Shown one piece after another: positions 49,186 through 61,284 of a stretch of DNA of 64,000 nucleotides. The position numbers were made by a program, and so were the translations under genes. The stretch is from Argentina anserina (Eukaryota > Streptophyta > Magnoliopsida > Rosales > Rosaceae). The notes under the pieces are model-generated. The model did not search any database and was not told where the DNA came from. It saw only the letters and a program-made list of their open reading frames with translations. Each line of letters starts with the position of its first letter. Within the stretch, counting starts at the first letter, position 1. The stretch spans positions 14,942,001-15,006,000 of the forward strand of contig NC_065876.1 of NCBI RefSeq assembly GCF_933775445.1, given 5' to 3'.

Positions 49186-49602
49186 TATTTATAATGCCCC
49201 ATATAGAAGCCTCTGTAGAGTCCCATAGTCTCGTAGGGTTAGACAGATTTGGGAGAGGTTTAAAACCCCCCCTCCCCTCATCGTAAGTCATAACCAACAA
49301 CACATCTTTTGCCGTTTCAGAAATGGCTCTCTCTCTCTCTCTCTAGAAATTTGTAGAGAGAGAGAGAGGAGGGAGGGAGGGGGAGGAGCTTTGATAGAGT
49401 TACTGGCGGGTCTCTAATTCGCTTGGTGCAGGTCGGGAACTGCTTCGGGTTATAGATGCCAGAGCCAGATGGCGCGACGCCACTGGCTGCGGTTACAGCG
49501 GAGCGGGTCCCGCCTTGCATCAACTGAATCGGAGACCGCAGCGGTGAAATATAATACACCATTAAGATCTCCTCCACCACCACCGTCAGATCTCACATCA
49601 GG
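49186..49602 (+). promoter_or_regulatory. probable promoter and 5' exon of an unassigned transcript
   Basis: TATTTATAA at 49186 is followed by a C-rich leader, a CTCTCTCT run at 49327, a GAGAGAGA run at 49357 and a GC-rich exon-like stretch. This includes a short 23-codon frame from the ATG at 49456 and ends at a good donor (CATCAG|GTTTGC, 49602). The layout looks like a leader exon with an upstream ORF. I could not find a matching coding exon in the next 4 kb, so the gene is unidentified or non-coding. Confidence 0.4.
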
Positions 49603-52600
49603 TTTGCTCGCTCCTGTATCGATTTCTATCTAGATCCTTCCGCTTTGATTCTGACTAACTATTCCTTTAATCGGTTGTTATGTTTCTCTTGATTAATTGA
49701 TTCGATGGATTATTCATTATTGTTGGTTGATCAAAGTTTGATGCTCAATGAATCAATGCTATTTTACTAATTGTTCTTATTTTCGGTTTCTGGATCGGTA
49801 AAGTTACTGATATTCCGAATTCCACCTAACAGATTATCCTTGGCTTTAATAGCTTTTTAGGACACGTGACATCACTAATTATTCTCTTAAGCGTACTTTG
49901 CCTAATGGAAATCATTCCATTATGGTTTGAGTAGTAATAGCAGGAATGCCAGATATGATGTTTGTCACATTAATTAATTAATTTACTAATGCCGTTGCTA
50001 TTTGAGGGAGGAAAGTAAGTATCACTATCATTCATTGGTTTCTTGTATGAGTTGATTGGGGTTTATTTTATTTTATTATTGGTAGGTCTTCAAAATTAGG
50101 TATTTCTCTGCCAGCCTAAGCTTCTTCACCTTTTTGCAGTGTGTGTATGGGGGTGGACGTGGATCACATAGAAGCTTTTCTTTTCTATTTTGTAAAGATC
50201 TGAGAAAAGCAGAGAATCTTTCAGAACCAGACTGTTTTTCAACCAGCTGTCTGTTTGACTCGATCAGACGGTCAACAATGAATAGTAACGATCTCGAGCG
50301 AAACACAAGATAGTACTCATCCTCTGTCTCTGGAGAATCTCATTTGTTTGTATCATGTCGACGACGAATTGGGGTTTTCATGATTTGCGGCGGGGTGATA
50401 GAATTGGGGATCGAAAGATGAGGTTACACCCACTCACCTCACTCCATTCCAGACACAGCCCACTAAAACCCCCCAAATCCATGGCCGTCCTTCTTCCTAT
50501 TCCAAATTCAAAACCCTCTTCCAACTAAACCAATCAAAAAGCTCAAACCTGTACCCCACCGTCACTCTTCTCTTCCTCCGACGACAACCGCCTCCCCTAG
50601 ACCCTCAACGACCCTGTGCTCATTGTCGATCTCGACCTCTCCAGGTTTTGCACTTAATAGTTTTGGCTCTCCATTTGAGAATTCAATGGATAACTATCGG
50701 AATTGTTGGCGCTGCAACAAACAACAACTTCAAGGTCAGAACTCGACTTTGCTATATTAGATTTTCGTTAAGAGATGAATACTCTCTTCTGTAATTGTTT
50801 AATTTGTCAACTTTCAATTTCAATTTGAAGATGAATCTGAATGCTTCTCGGTTCCAATTTCTAGGTGATTAAGTTATCTCAGATACAATTTTTAGGTGAC
50901 TTGTCTCAATTTCAATTTCCATAGTGTGTTTTGCTTGTGAATGAAACACTACAGGAATGACCTTGCCTGTGAATGAACCACTACATTGGATATGGTTCCT
51001 GTATAACCCTAGTTTGACTTGTCTTCTGGGATATATTGAGTTGCCAGAGTTCATAATGGTCCCAATATGAAGTAGAATTCGTAGTGGGAAAATAGGTCTC
51101 AATAGTATTAGCTGCTTTAGTGGGAATATAAGATCATTCCTCTTAACAAAATTATCATGCACTGTAAATAGGTTACTGCCTTTTTATCTCGCAGTCTTTT
51201 CAAGTGGTTACCATGAAATCTAAGATCTATTACTTGAGCCGATCTGTTGTAAAATCTTTCTGCAACTCCTGCTTGAACTTTCTGTAGTGAAAGCCTTCTT
51301 TACAATGCTTTCTATAGAGGTGGATTGATGGTCGTAGAGCTATTGCCTATTGGAACTTGGATTCAGTTTGGTTTTTGAATCAAATGACTTGATTTTTGTT
51401 GATATGAGTTTACTTCAATTTGTCCGATCTAGAGTTAAATTAGAGTAGTAACTGAAATTGGGAACAAGTTTGTTTTCTGACTCTAATGTTACTTCTATTA
51501 ATCTGAGTTTAATTACTGGTGGGTGTTTGGCTCTAAAGCTGAAATTGCTCGGGAGTTTAAATTTCGATGTTTATGGTAAGACATTGATAATATGAGATCA
51601 TTTGATTGTGGCTTGTATCAATCATAGATTTCTTCTGTGTCTGAGATCTTGGTTGAACTCGTCCAAATGTTAATTTTTGATAAATTTCGTCTTGAATATT
51701 GGCTTGCTTGGTCTGTTTGGTGTTGATTTATGTAGATCCTTAGAACTCTCAGCTGATAAACTTTTGTGGAGTCTGAAATTGGTAGGAACTAATCCTTTCA
51801 AACTCTTCTCTGTTAGTTAATTATTCATTTATGTCAGTACTTTGTCAATTGATTTTGTATTAATCATGCCTTGAATTTATGAAGGGCTTAATTATGTTTT
51901 ATGTCTTTCTTCTACATTCAAGCTTCAATCATTTAGTTTTCATTCACGAAATTGATATTATGTTTTCATCTCATCAACTTATATTAGGCTTCAGAGTAGA
52001 TATCTCATAAACTGTGGATATAATATATGCATTGATATAAACCACATCGTTAACTCTGATATATGCTTGGCTCAGATTTCTTTCATATAGTTGGATCACT
52101 TTTGTACATTCAGTAAAATGCATGAGCGTTCAGTACCCATGTAAGTTTAGGCAATTGTACAGTCCTCTATGACCTTCTTCTGCAATACCTGTGATTGCGT
52201 CAATGCTTCCAACTTCTATGTTTTTGAACACTTGCCAATTACAGCAATGCTTATCATGCTTTCTGTGGGGTGTCTTTTATTACTGCCAAAATGGAAGGCC
52301 TAACTTTTTTAATTTTTTTAAGTGATTCGTTTTTATGGTGTCAAAATTCAAGTTCCATTCATTTAGTTTTCATTCACCAAATTGATATATAGTTCCAACC
52401 ATATGATATTGACTACTTTGCTATTCTGTGATTTTAATAGTAGTTTGAGGCTTTGTCATTGTATTAGTTATCTAGTTTTTGCAGTAGTGTGTAGCTATAT
52501 GAAAATTTGAATTTGATTGAATATCGTATTCAATCATAAGATGACTATTAAAGTGCTCTGAACATTATTTGAGCATACACTGATCCCAGACTTTCCTCTT

Positions 52601-53770
52601 TTATGTCTGCTATAATTGATGCATATTTTCCTATCTAACTCATTAGTTGTTGGCATTGCTACTAATTGGCTGTAAAGCAGGCCAGAATGTCACATTGTTC
52701 CTGTAAGGCTAGATGGTGCAGAAAATAGTTCGTTAAAAATATTTTTTTTTATTTGTCGTGTCGGATCCATGTCCAAAGAGTAGTTTTTGAGATTTGCCGT
52801 GTCGCGTCATGTCGTGTTGCACCGTGTTGTGTCACCGTGTCTGTGCCTGTGTCCGTGTCCGTGTCCGTGCAACATAGCTAAAAATCAATCGCAGAGAAAG
52901 AGTGTCAAGAAAAGCATTTGGATATGTGGACATCTTGTATTTTGGTGATCAGTGTCGATGAAATTCTTCTCTGGAGCTTTTTGGCTTTACTTGGGTAATG
53001 GCTGAGGACCTGAGGTACTTCGAGGTTTATCTCATTCTATCAGGTAACTTTGTTGTCAGCTTCCGTCACAAAATGCGTTGTGTAGGTTTTCATTTGGATT
53101 GTAATTTTATTGTGTCTTGGTTTTTTTTTTTTTTACAATTAAATGTATATGCGCTCCCTCTTAATCATCCTTCCATCTGTCATTCTGGAACTTTTATAAT
53201 CAAGATCACTAAAATCCTTATCGCATAACTAACAAGATTTCTTCATTAAATTGCTGGACTTTGCCCCTTGTATGATTAAATGGTAATGCGTTTTGTTGTG
53301 CACGTCAATCGATTTTGGGTTAATCAATTTTTTGTAGAATGAATTCTGAAATAGGTAAGGGCTTTCATTAAGCCGAGAAAATGAATAGTTTGCTTGGATT
53401 CCATTAAGTTATAATTGATCATGACCTCATGAGGATTCTGAAATAGGTTGCTTGCAAAAATTTTAGCTTTACACAAAATCTTATGCAAATTCATTTTGGA
53501 TTCCATTTTTTTTTTTTAAGTTTGATTTCTTTCACCAACTGATATGTGTCGACTTCTGTGAAAAGGTTCCAGAAATGTTCCTCTCTTTAGCAATCACATG
53601 CATAGCAGTTCCTTACAACTGTTCAAGTTCCACAACAGCTGCACTGTCTGATATTGAACTTCCCCTGGATGTATTTCAAATGTCACGAGGAGTTCTTTGA
53701 TCATTGGATATGTCCAGCGAGTTCAGCTTAATAAGTTTCCTTTGAGACTTATCACACCATCATTGCTGCA
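49603..53770. other. long T-rich unassigned region
   Basis: Mostly T-rich on the plus strand, as in plant introns. A pyrimidine-rich stretch at 50450-50645 could be a decayed exon: it reads NDPVLIVDLDLS just before a CCAG|GTTTTG donor, with stops upstream. At 52790-52870 there is a GTGTCCGT-type hexamer array. No domain is recognisable. It may be introns of the unit starting near 49.2 kb. Confidence 0.35.
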
Positions 53771-53777
53771 ACATTTG

Positions 53778-54446
53778 TTAATTTGAGAATACAAAGGTCT
53801 TAGAAATGAGAATTATGAGCCAATTCAGGTTGATATCTTCTTTCACAACTTTCATCTGTAGGTTACTGAGATACGGTAAAAAGGGCTCCCATAAGATTTC
53901 TGTCTCTTCATCGCATGTCACTTCTTTCAAGTTCTCAAGATCCTCAACTGATGAATGCAACTCATTCAACCTTCAGCACATTCTCATGTTGAGCTTCTAT
54001 AAACTGCACATTTGTCCAATGTCTTCGGGCACTTCCCGAATACTAAAGCAATCAGATATGTCAATCAGCAAATTTAGCTTCGTAAGATTCCTAATGGAGC
54101 CGGGTAACTCTGATAAATCTGTACAGCACGTAAACCTCAGCAGCTCTAAATTAACTAGATTTCCAATGTCTTCAGGTAAGGCAGTCAACTTATGAGAATT
54201 GGTGACGCTGAGTTTCTTGAGTTGAATAAGCTCACATAGTGTGGGCGGCAACTCCACCAAATCATTGCAGTAATCAATATTCATTTCAACAAGTTTTGGA
54301 AACGCCTCGGACATATTTATGCAACCGTTACCAAAACCTTGGCCAATGCCACACATGAATAGAGAAATCTTTTTCAAACTTTTCATCTGTATAGGGTACC
54401 TACTTATGGAATGAATTTGCTCCAATCTGATTCTCTATAGACTTTG
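53778..54446 (-). pseudogene. NRG1-like helper NLR, LRR C-terminal remnant
   Basis: One minus-strand frame reads LRR sequence of RPW8-type helper NLRs: MKSLKKISLFMCGIGQGF, PKLVEMNIDYCNDLVELPP, LKKLSVTNSHKLTALPEDIG and LNLLIDISDC. After GQMCSL come an in-frame TAG, KLNMRMC, a TGA, and then RLNELHSSVEDLENLKEV and VVKEDINLNWL, the family's usual C-terminus. Helper NLRs relay immune signalling from sensor TIR-NLRs. Only the last four or so repeats survive. RPW8, NB-ARC and the P-loop are absent, and two stops lie in what is left. An acceptor-like TATAG precedes the fragment. It lies about 225 bases downstream of the eIF1 stop codon on the same strand. Confidence 0.8.
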
Positions 54447-54670
54447 TATCGAATTAACTAAAAAACCCTGGTATCAAACAACCTGATGAAAAGTGAAATT
54501 ACCTGCCTAATTAACATACTAGAAGAAACGCAGAAGTCTAGTATCAGACCTTTATAAGGTAAACATAAAGGAAGAGATCGTAGCAACATCAAATTTCAGA
54601 TCATATATTTCTAGCAATCGCAAACTGAGGTGGTGTGAAGTACATAGGATAGCGGTGGTTCTGTTGCTAT

Positions 54671-56059
54671 TCAGAAACCGTGAAGCTTGATATTCTCCTT
54701 CTTAACAATGCCGGCCTGTTCAAGAGAACACGAAGGTGACCAAGTTACATACATGAAGCAACAACACAATATAATTAATACGTACATAGAGAGATGGACA
54801 AACTAATCATCACCTGCACAAGGAAGGAGGAAACATTCTTTCTCTGGTCCCCCTGAAGTTGTATAACCTGCATGAAACAATGACATATAATAAGGCTTTG
54901 ATTCCAAGGACTATAATGAAGCCCTCGATACTTCAGATCTATTGGCATTTGGCAATATCTAGAACAAGCTCATACTATATGTGCATCAATCTCTGCTCAA
55001 GAGAGAAAGCCATTTAGTCACAAAGATCGTGGATAAAACATTCGCAGCGAACCACACTAGCTAGCAACAGTATCATATAGTACGTCACTACGTGTCTATG
55101 CCTACTTTACAATCACAATATTAACATAAGAGAAAAAATTTCCCCAAAGAATCAGACCTTGAATTCAAGTTACTAAATAATGACAAGATCGATCAAACCT
55201 AGCTAGATTGTTCTGCTCATGATTGCAAAGCATTCCTTGTTTTAAAGAGAAACAGTGAAAAAATTGCATCTTGAATCAAATATTTACAGGAGAGGAACAA
55301 ACTAAGAACTACATCAACTTTTAAACGCATGCAATGTAAGTATGTAACCAATTTCTCAACATGCATATGCTGCAGAACAGTTATCACAAAGTGCATCTTG
55401 AGTCGCGATCCCCTAACCCTATCATATTCCTAGACCTACTTGGCAGTCATCGTGCCACATTTGTAGACAAAAAGAATGCATCTTGAATATTAATTAGACA
55501 AGCAAAACTGACTTACTCATATCTTTACTTAACTTGCAATATTAGTACCAAAGGTACAACAGTATGATTTGAAGCAGAATAGAACCTTTTACAAATCATG
55601 AATCTAGATTGACTTAAACTGGCCTATCGTAACTTCCACTTTCTGATCAATTGATCATGGTACCAATCAAAGAACAAACAGAAGACTCAAACTTGATCGT
55701 ATATTACTAAAGAAGAGGAACAAACCTGGCCTAACTCAGGATCTTGGACAACAGTACCATTACAGCAGAACTCCTTCTTGAGGTCCTTAAGTATCTTGTT
55801 GTAGCTGTAGTCCTTCTTCAATCCTTGCACAGTAGTCAGGCTCTTCCTCCCGTTACGCTGCTGTACACGAACGTGCACGTATTCTTTTGTCCCGGCACCT
55901 GAGTCCTCAGCATTGGCATCAGCAAGGGGATCTGCGCACACATTTAAACATTCATAACTATTATGTAATAATCCATGCATGTCATCTAGACTTATCAGCT
56001 TGTAAGAAAGAGAAGCCTCACCAAAAGGTAGATGGGACCTGGGATTCGAGTTCGGACAT
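54671..56059 (-). CDS. translation initiation factor eIF1 (SUI1), with an exon-1 frame problem
   Basis: Four coding exons on the minus strand: 56059-56022 (starts MSELESQVPSTF), 55931-55726 (DPLADANAEDSGAGTKEYVH to DPELGQ), 54867-54814 (VIQLQGDQRKNVSSFLVQ) and 54715-54671 (AGIVKKENIKLHGF, stop). Apart from the frame, this is the standard plant eIF1 of 113 residues. eIF1 binds the 40S subunit and enforces AUG selection. The coding exons sum to 343 bases, one too many. Exon 1 ends CTTTTG|GT where the family needs CTTTG|, so MSELESQVPSTF does not join in frame to DPLADA. No other ATG in the leader restores frame. Either a one-base insertion in the T-run, an assembly error, or a different first exon. 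A non-coding leader exon near 56421-56500 ends at a CATGCAG|GTAACT donor. Confidence 0.85.
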
Positions 56060-56420
56060 TAAACTGGAATGTTAGATGCAGATGATCAAGTAAACCAACA
56101 ATGCGATCTCTCTTTCAATCTTTTTTTTTCTCCAAATAAATATGAAAAATCAAATCTGCACAATACATGGAACAAAGGAAAAGCCAATTAATCAGCGAAA
56201 TTCATACAGGGCATACAGCACAATATAACAAAAACCACTATTTGGTACTGCAACAATAATCACCAAGAACAAGGTAAGCTTTATCGTTGAAGATCACTAG
56301 TACTGCTTCGATTCCCTATATTAATGCATGATTCTCATTATCAAACCCGAATCAAGCATGGCCCAAAATCATGATCCCAAAAGTTCAAATGTTCAGGACA
56401 CAATGGTAAAACAAGTTACC

Positions 56421-56500
56421 TGCATGCGGTATTCGAAGACGCGGTAAATTTGGATGCACAGAGGTTTGGAAGGAAAGAGAGAAAGATGGAAGGGCTATGT
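56421..56500 (-). other. eIF1 5'-UTR leader exon
   Basis: On the minus strand a CT-rich leader (CTTTCTCTCTTTCCTTCC) runs into ATACCGCATGCAG and a GTAACT donor at 56420. UTR introns are common in plant eIF1 genes. The cap site is not determined. Confidence 0.5.
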
Positions 56501-56734
56501 AGAAGTGATGAAAAGTCATGAGAACCACACAAAACATAGTCGGTTTTTACTTTTGTTATCGCAACATAAAATAGCGTTACGGACTTATAGCTGGTAAATC
56601 CATTCTCGGATATCAACGGCTGAGAGAGGCCCGTGTAGTGAGTGGACAGTTGCGATTGTAATGCCACTATATGCTACAAAAGAAAAAAAAAGCCTAGGAG
56701 ATTGTTTTCTTGTTGCGCCAAAACGCACCCCCGA

Positions 56735-57416
56735 TTGACACCCCACTATTTACTTTGTTCACCCACTCTACTCATTTTATCCAATTTTTTAAATTTAACA
56801 TCAAATTTGCTTATTCCACTAATTTATTTGTATTCAAAACAGTCCTTTTATGACATATTGAATTGAAAAGGAAAATATTTAGAGAAAGTAAATCATATAT
56901 TTCTTCCTTAATCATATACTTCTTTTTCTTAATTTTTTTCTAGAAAAAAAAATTCAGTGTTTATCTTATATAAATGCCAACAAAATCATAGATTAACAAC
57001 TTTAAGTTGTGGAAAAAAAATAGATTATCAACCTGTAGCAATAAGAAAAAAATTGATTCTGGTGTTCGAATTTTATTTGTGATGTTCACATTTTTATTAT
57101 AATTAAGTTTTTTTTTTTGAAAAATGTTTAGTTGTAGATAAATAGAAGAATGTATTATAATTAAGCTAAAAATAATGATTTATGTTTGAATAAAAAAATA
57201 CATATGAATATTCAACTGAAAATGGAAAAAAGTTTAAATATTTTCATATTGGGGGGGGGGGGAATTAATATTTCATGACAAATTGTGTATTTTTTGTATT
57301 CAAATGATTAATTAATTATGTATTTTTAGAAAATTGGTGTACTTAATAGTCATTTTGCATTTGAGTAATATAGTAATTTATGTGGGGTGAACAAAGGAAT
57401 TTGTGGGGTGAGAATA
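56735..57416. mobile_element. MITE with GGGGTG-type ends
   Basis: The left end has TTGACACCCCACTATTTACT and then TTTGTTCACCC. The right end, read inward, has TCTCACCCCACAAATTCC and then TTTGTTCACCCCAC. The interior is AT-rich with no coding frame and a G-run (G12) near 57250. The termini match over about 35 bases with several differences. Size, lack of genes and inverted ends fit a MITE. The superfamily is not determined. Confidence 0.6.
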
Positions 57417-57419
57417 GCA

Positions 57420-58421
57420 ACACCTTCTTCTTCTTTTTGTTGAAAAATTTGGGGACATTTCTTTTTGTTTGTTTCAAACTTTAGAAAATTTCATTTTGAT
57501 AGTAGTTTATGTTTTAAGCACCATTTCTATCTTATGCTGCATTTTTATCTTGTGATTTTTAGAAGGAACATACTTTAATTGTAACTAAAGAAATCGTAAT
57601 ACTGCTATACAATATAAATAACAACTACACCCACAATTGAATGACTGTGTTAGCATAGGCTTATGCCTAACCATAATTAGCGCCCCTAATCATGTATCTA
57701 AAGTATCCTCAATTACGCAACGTGCCACCGCGCCATGGTCTAAACATGGATACACACTCATGCGTGTTCTAAAATGACCCCTAAAAAACACCTCAAAAGG
57801 ACCTAGTCGTACATCAAGGAATAAATGCTCAACCAACCCTAACTCAGCTATATAAGGTCTGGTCTCTATATCTCTTAATTTACAAAGCAATTAATACCAA
57901 CCTAGCTACCATTACTCTATTAAAATAAATATATTAATTGATTTAGGCATCAGAGAGTTGAAAACTGCAATGGTGAGGTCACTCTTCTAAGAGTTCCAAC
58001 TGTTGATTGCGCATCAAATAATACACTTAGACGAGTAACTGAGCGGGACAGCCGTAAAAAATATGTGTAATTGTGTCACTGCACCACAATACTCAAATTG
58101 TGTCACTGTAATTGTGTAACTATTAGATGAGTTACTTTATGGAGACTACCTCTCCCGATTAACATTTGGGCCTATGTGGTAATTCTCAACCCAAATTTTA
58201 GTCTGGACTGAAAAAAGAAGGTATTTTAGTCGGTCCATCCATAAATGAACCTGAATGTCATTCTACTCGAACATCTCTTCTCTTAAGTTCATGTTTTTCG
58301 ACAGTTATACTTCTCTCACAATTCAGGTGTTTTTTTTCTCCTGTTTAAATCTTTGTGCTGCGATTTAAACATTTTGGTTATTACTGTTTGATTTCACATC
58401 TATATTTGTTTACTTCTAGAT

Positions 58422-58478
<57 letters not shown>

Positions 58479-58620
58479 CTATCAACCTGTAAAGCTTCAT
58501 AATTCAAATGGTTCTATGCATTTCGTATAAAGCTCTATTCTTTATGGAATTGGGTCATGGTGGAGATAGCAAGTAGAACTTGTGCTGTGTAGAGATGAAA
58601 GCTTGTTACTATTGTATTGG
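57420..58620. other. intergenic with a possible promoter
   Basis: CTATATAAGG near 57850 in C-rich surroundings looks like a TATA box, but the following sequence (ATG at 57971, stop after six codons) codes for nothing recognisable. A (TA)n run occupies about 58427-58475. Confidence 0.4.
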
Positions 58621-59278
58621 ATCGTGCCAGTGGCGGATCCAGCCCAAAAAAAAAATATTGGATTATTCTTCGTTGAGTTCGTTGCCTTCGTTCTTGAAAG
58701 TCTTTCATCTCTCTTTGACTCTCCTTGCGGGAAACCCTGCAAGTCAGCAACCCACTGCTCAGCCGCCCACTCCTCCGGCCTCCCTCCGCCACACCCCTTC
58801 TGGCCCTTCATTCATCTCTTTTTGACTCTCTCCTTGGCCCTTGCGCGACAAACCCAGCAACCCAGTGAACCCACTGCTCAGCCAGTCGGCCGCCCACTCC
58901 TCCGGGCTCCGTCGATTTCACCTTCTGACACAAAGGTTCTCTCACTTCTCTGATTTCAAATTTTCAATTTGATTGATACCGAAAGTTCATATGGTGGTTT
59001 TGATTAGTTTTTGTAGTTGACTAGTTGTGTTTGTTAATTTATTGCATCGAATTGAAATTGAAGTGTGTGATTGAGATCTGTGTTGATTTTGTGTGATTCT
59101 GTGTTTACTTCAAGTTCATAAGCTAAGAATTTGTGTTGTTGTGTGTGTTAAGACGATTAGATCGTTTGAGCAGGTTTTTGATTAATTATGATTCAGTTAA
59201 ATTTATGTACAGCTGTTCTAAGCATGTTGCTTTTTTTTCCTTTTTGGATTTAATTCACTTTAGGCATAACAGTAAGCC
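58620..59278 (+). promoter_or_regulatory. APO4 upstream region and 5' leader
   Basis: A TE terminus-like GTGGCGGATCCAG lies at 58629. A C-rich leader of about 250 bases follows, containing an imperfect tandem duplication (58712-58780 and 58815-58905, sharing CCCACTGCTCAGCC and CCGCCCACTCCTCCGG). The leader exon appears to end near 58934, and an intron runs to an acceptor ATAACAG at about 59271, a few bases before the ATG. Confidence 0.5.
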
Positions 59279-60657
59279 ATGGCTGCGAGGAGAAAATTGG
59301 GGGAGATTTCCAATTTCAACTTTAAAATTATGTCGAGCTTTTCGAGGTATTACAGCTCAAACAGGGTGGACTTAAAGAACCTGAGGCCTATGATTCTGAA
59401 AAGAATCCAAGACCGAGCTAAGGACTATCCGGTGCAGAGCATGATACCAGTGGCAGAGGAGGTCCTCAATTCCCGGAGGCTTCTTAATCAGGGTGTCTCC
59501 ACCCTCCTTAAAGTGATCCCAGTTGTGGCCTGCAAGTAAGTCGCTCACATGGCAAGGGTAAGGGTGTGTATATCTTGAGGTGTGGGGATGCAATCTGTAT
59601 GACTTTCAAAAAGTACTTGGCATTGAAATTTTTACTTCTCCTCTGCATTGTAATATTTTAATTCATCGAAGACAATCATATTATTGGTGTGTTTATATAC
59701 TTTGAACTGATGTTATGTGGCACAACTAGGAAATGTTGGATCATTGAATCGAGAAATTGGTTGTCATTTAGTTGAATATTGACCTACAAGGGGCATCTCT
59801 GGGTGTTACTAATACCTTTGGGGGACCATATGCATTTTATTATCTATTGTTTGTATAGTGTAAGTATTTGGTGATTGAAAAGCTCCTGACATTTCAGGTT
59901 CTGTCCCGAAGCATACATTGGTGATAAAGGTCACTTAATCCAGACTTGTAGTGGTTTCAAACGTCGTGGCAAAAATCGGGTTCATGAGTGGATAACTGGT
60001 AGTGCGAAAGATGTACTTGTTCCAGTCGAGGCATTTCATTTGAAGCACATGTTCCAGGATGTAATCAAACATAACCAAAGGTTTGATTATGACCGTGTTC
60101 CTGCAGTTGTTGAGCTGTGCTGGCAAGCAGGGGCAAATGATGAAAATTTGTACTCTGGTACTTGGAACCCAGAAAGTGATTGTGTTGCTGTTGAAGGAGC
60201 TGAGTCCTTGTCACGTAATGAAATCTCTCTGGTTGCCAATGGAACTTTGAGGGCCTGGGAAAGACTTAGAAATGGTGTCAAGAAAATACTGATGGTTTAT
60301 CCAGCAAAAGTGTGTAAAGACTGTTCAGAAGTCCATATTGGGCCATCTGGGCATAAGGCGAGGCTTTGTGGACTTTTTAAGTATGAGCGTTGGCAAGGAA
60401 CCCACTTTTGGAGAAAAGCATCTGTAGATGATCTTGTTCCTCCAAACATTGTATGGCGGAAGCGGCGTCAAGATCCTCATGTGCTCTTGGATGAAGGAAA
60501 AGGCTATTATGGGCATGCTCCAGCAGTGGTAGAACTATGCTCTAAGGCAGGTGCCATAGTGCCTTTAAAGTATCATTGTATGATGAAAATGGAGGGTATA
60601 TCTGCTGTTGCAAATCAAGGTTTACCCCTTCCGCCGTTTAACCTTACAGAACCGTAG
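59279..60657 (+). CDS. APO4: APO protein 4, mitochondrial
   Basis: Two coding exons: 59279-59535 and 59898-60657 (TGCAA|GTAAGT donor, TTTCAG|GTTC acceptor), 1017 bases, 338 residues, the usual APO4 length. Residues 1-30 form a basic, Ser-rich transit peptide with YYSSNRVDLKNLRPMILKRI after it. Two APO domains follow at about residues 80-175 and 220-315. Each has a Cys/His pattern ending in H-x-W: CKFCPEAYIGDKGHLIQTC with VHEWI, and CKDCSEVHIGPSGHKARLC with THFWR. APO domains bind RNA with zinc. APO4 is known from Arabidopsis as a mitochondrial protein needed for intron splicing of respiratory complex transcripts, mainly nad genes. The start is the first ATG after the leader intron. No defects were seen. 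Confidence 0.93.
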
Positions 60658-61280
60658 ACTCTGCTCCATCCGAAATATCATGTTTAAATGCAGTTGATAC
60701 ACTGGGAAGTAGATGACAAGCGGAAGCTCCCCTGTGAAGAATACATAAATGAAATGGGTGGTGGGAAGTTGATGCCTTGAAGGGGACATGCAGATATTGA
60801 TTATTCACACTGATTGAAGCCATCAGAATAATGGAGATGAAGTCTGAAATATGATCAACATCTATTAATCTATATGATTTTTATGACCTTAACGATTGGT
60901 CCAGTCGCCATCTTGGTTACCACTTATTGAAGATTCTATTAACAGTCGAACAATGAATCATGAAGATAGCTCAGTGAAAATGCCCGATATTGCACCACTA
61001 TCTTGGAGCATGTCAGAGCTGAGAAATTTTTATGGTTCTGTTTCTTCTGGCGATGGTTTTTGTTGGAAAGTTTCTCCAGAAATCAATGAACCGAGAGTGA
61101 AAGCAGTGCAGGCCGCATGGCTAGACATTGGAAAAGTAAAGTAAGCCTCTTAAACTTGGTGACATTATGGAATATAGATGGTTAATACAGATAGATAGCA
61201 AACTAGATAATGTAATGCTTGGTGGTTTTAAATCATAAAACTTCAAATGTTGATTTTCAGCTTTTCCACTACTCTTCTTG
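60658..61280. other. APO4 3' flank
   Basis: Probably 3' UTR and intergenic DNA between two convergent genes. An 82-codon frame at 60896-61144 (containing SWSMSELRNFYGSVSSGDGFCW) has a protein-like composition but no recognised family. I leave it uncalled. Confidence 0.4.
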
Positions 61281-61284
61281 CATA

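Noticed and set aside
56642..56866. 74-codon frame across the left end of the MITE
   Set aside because: It crosses a transposon end and low-complexity sequence. Not conserved-looking.
60896..61144. 82-codon frame downstream of APO4
   Set aside because: Protein-like composition but no family recognised. It sits in the probable APO4 3' UTR with no start context. Left as a note only.
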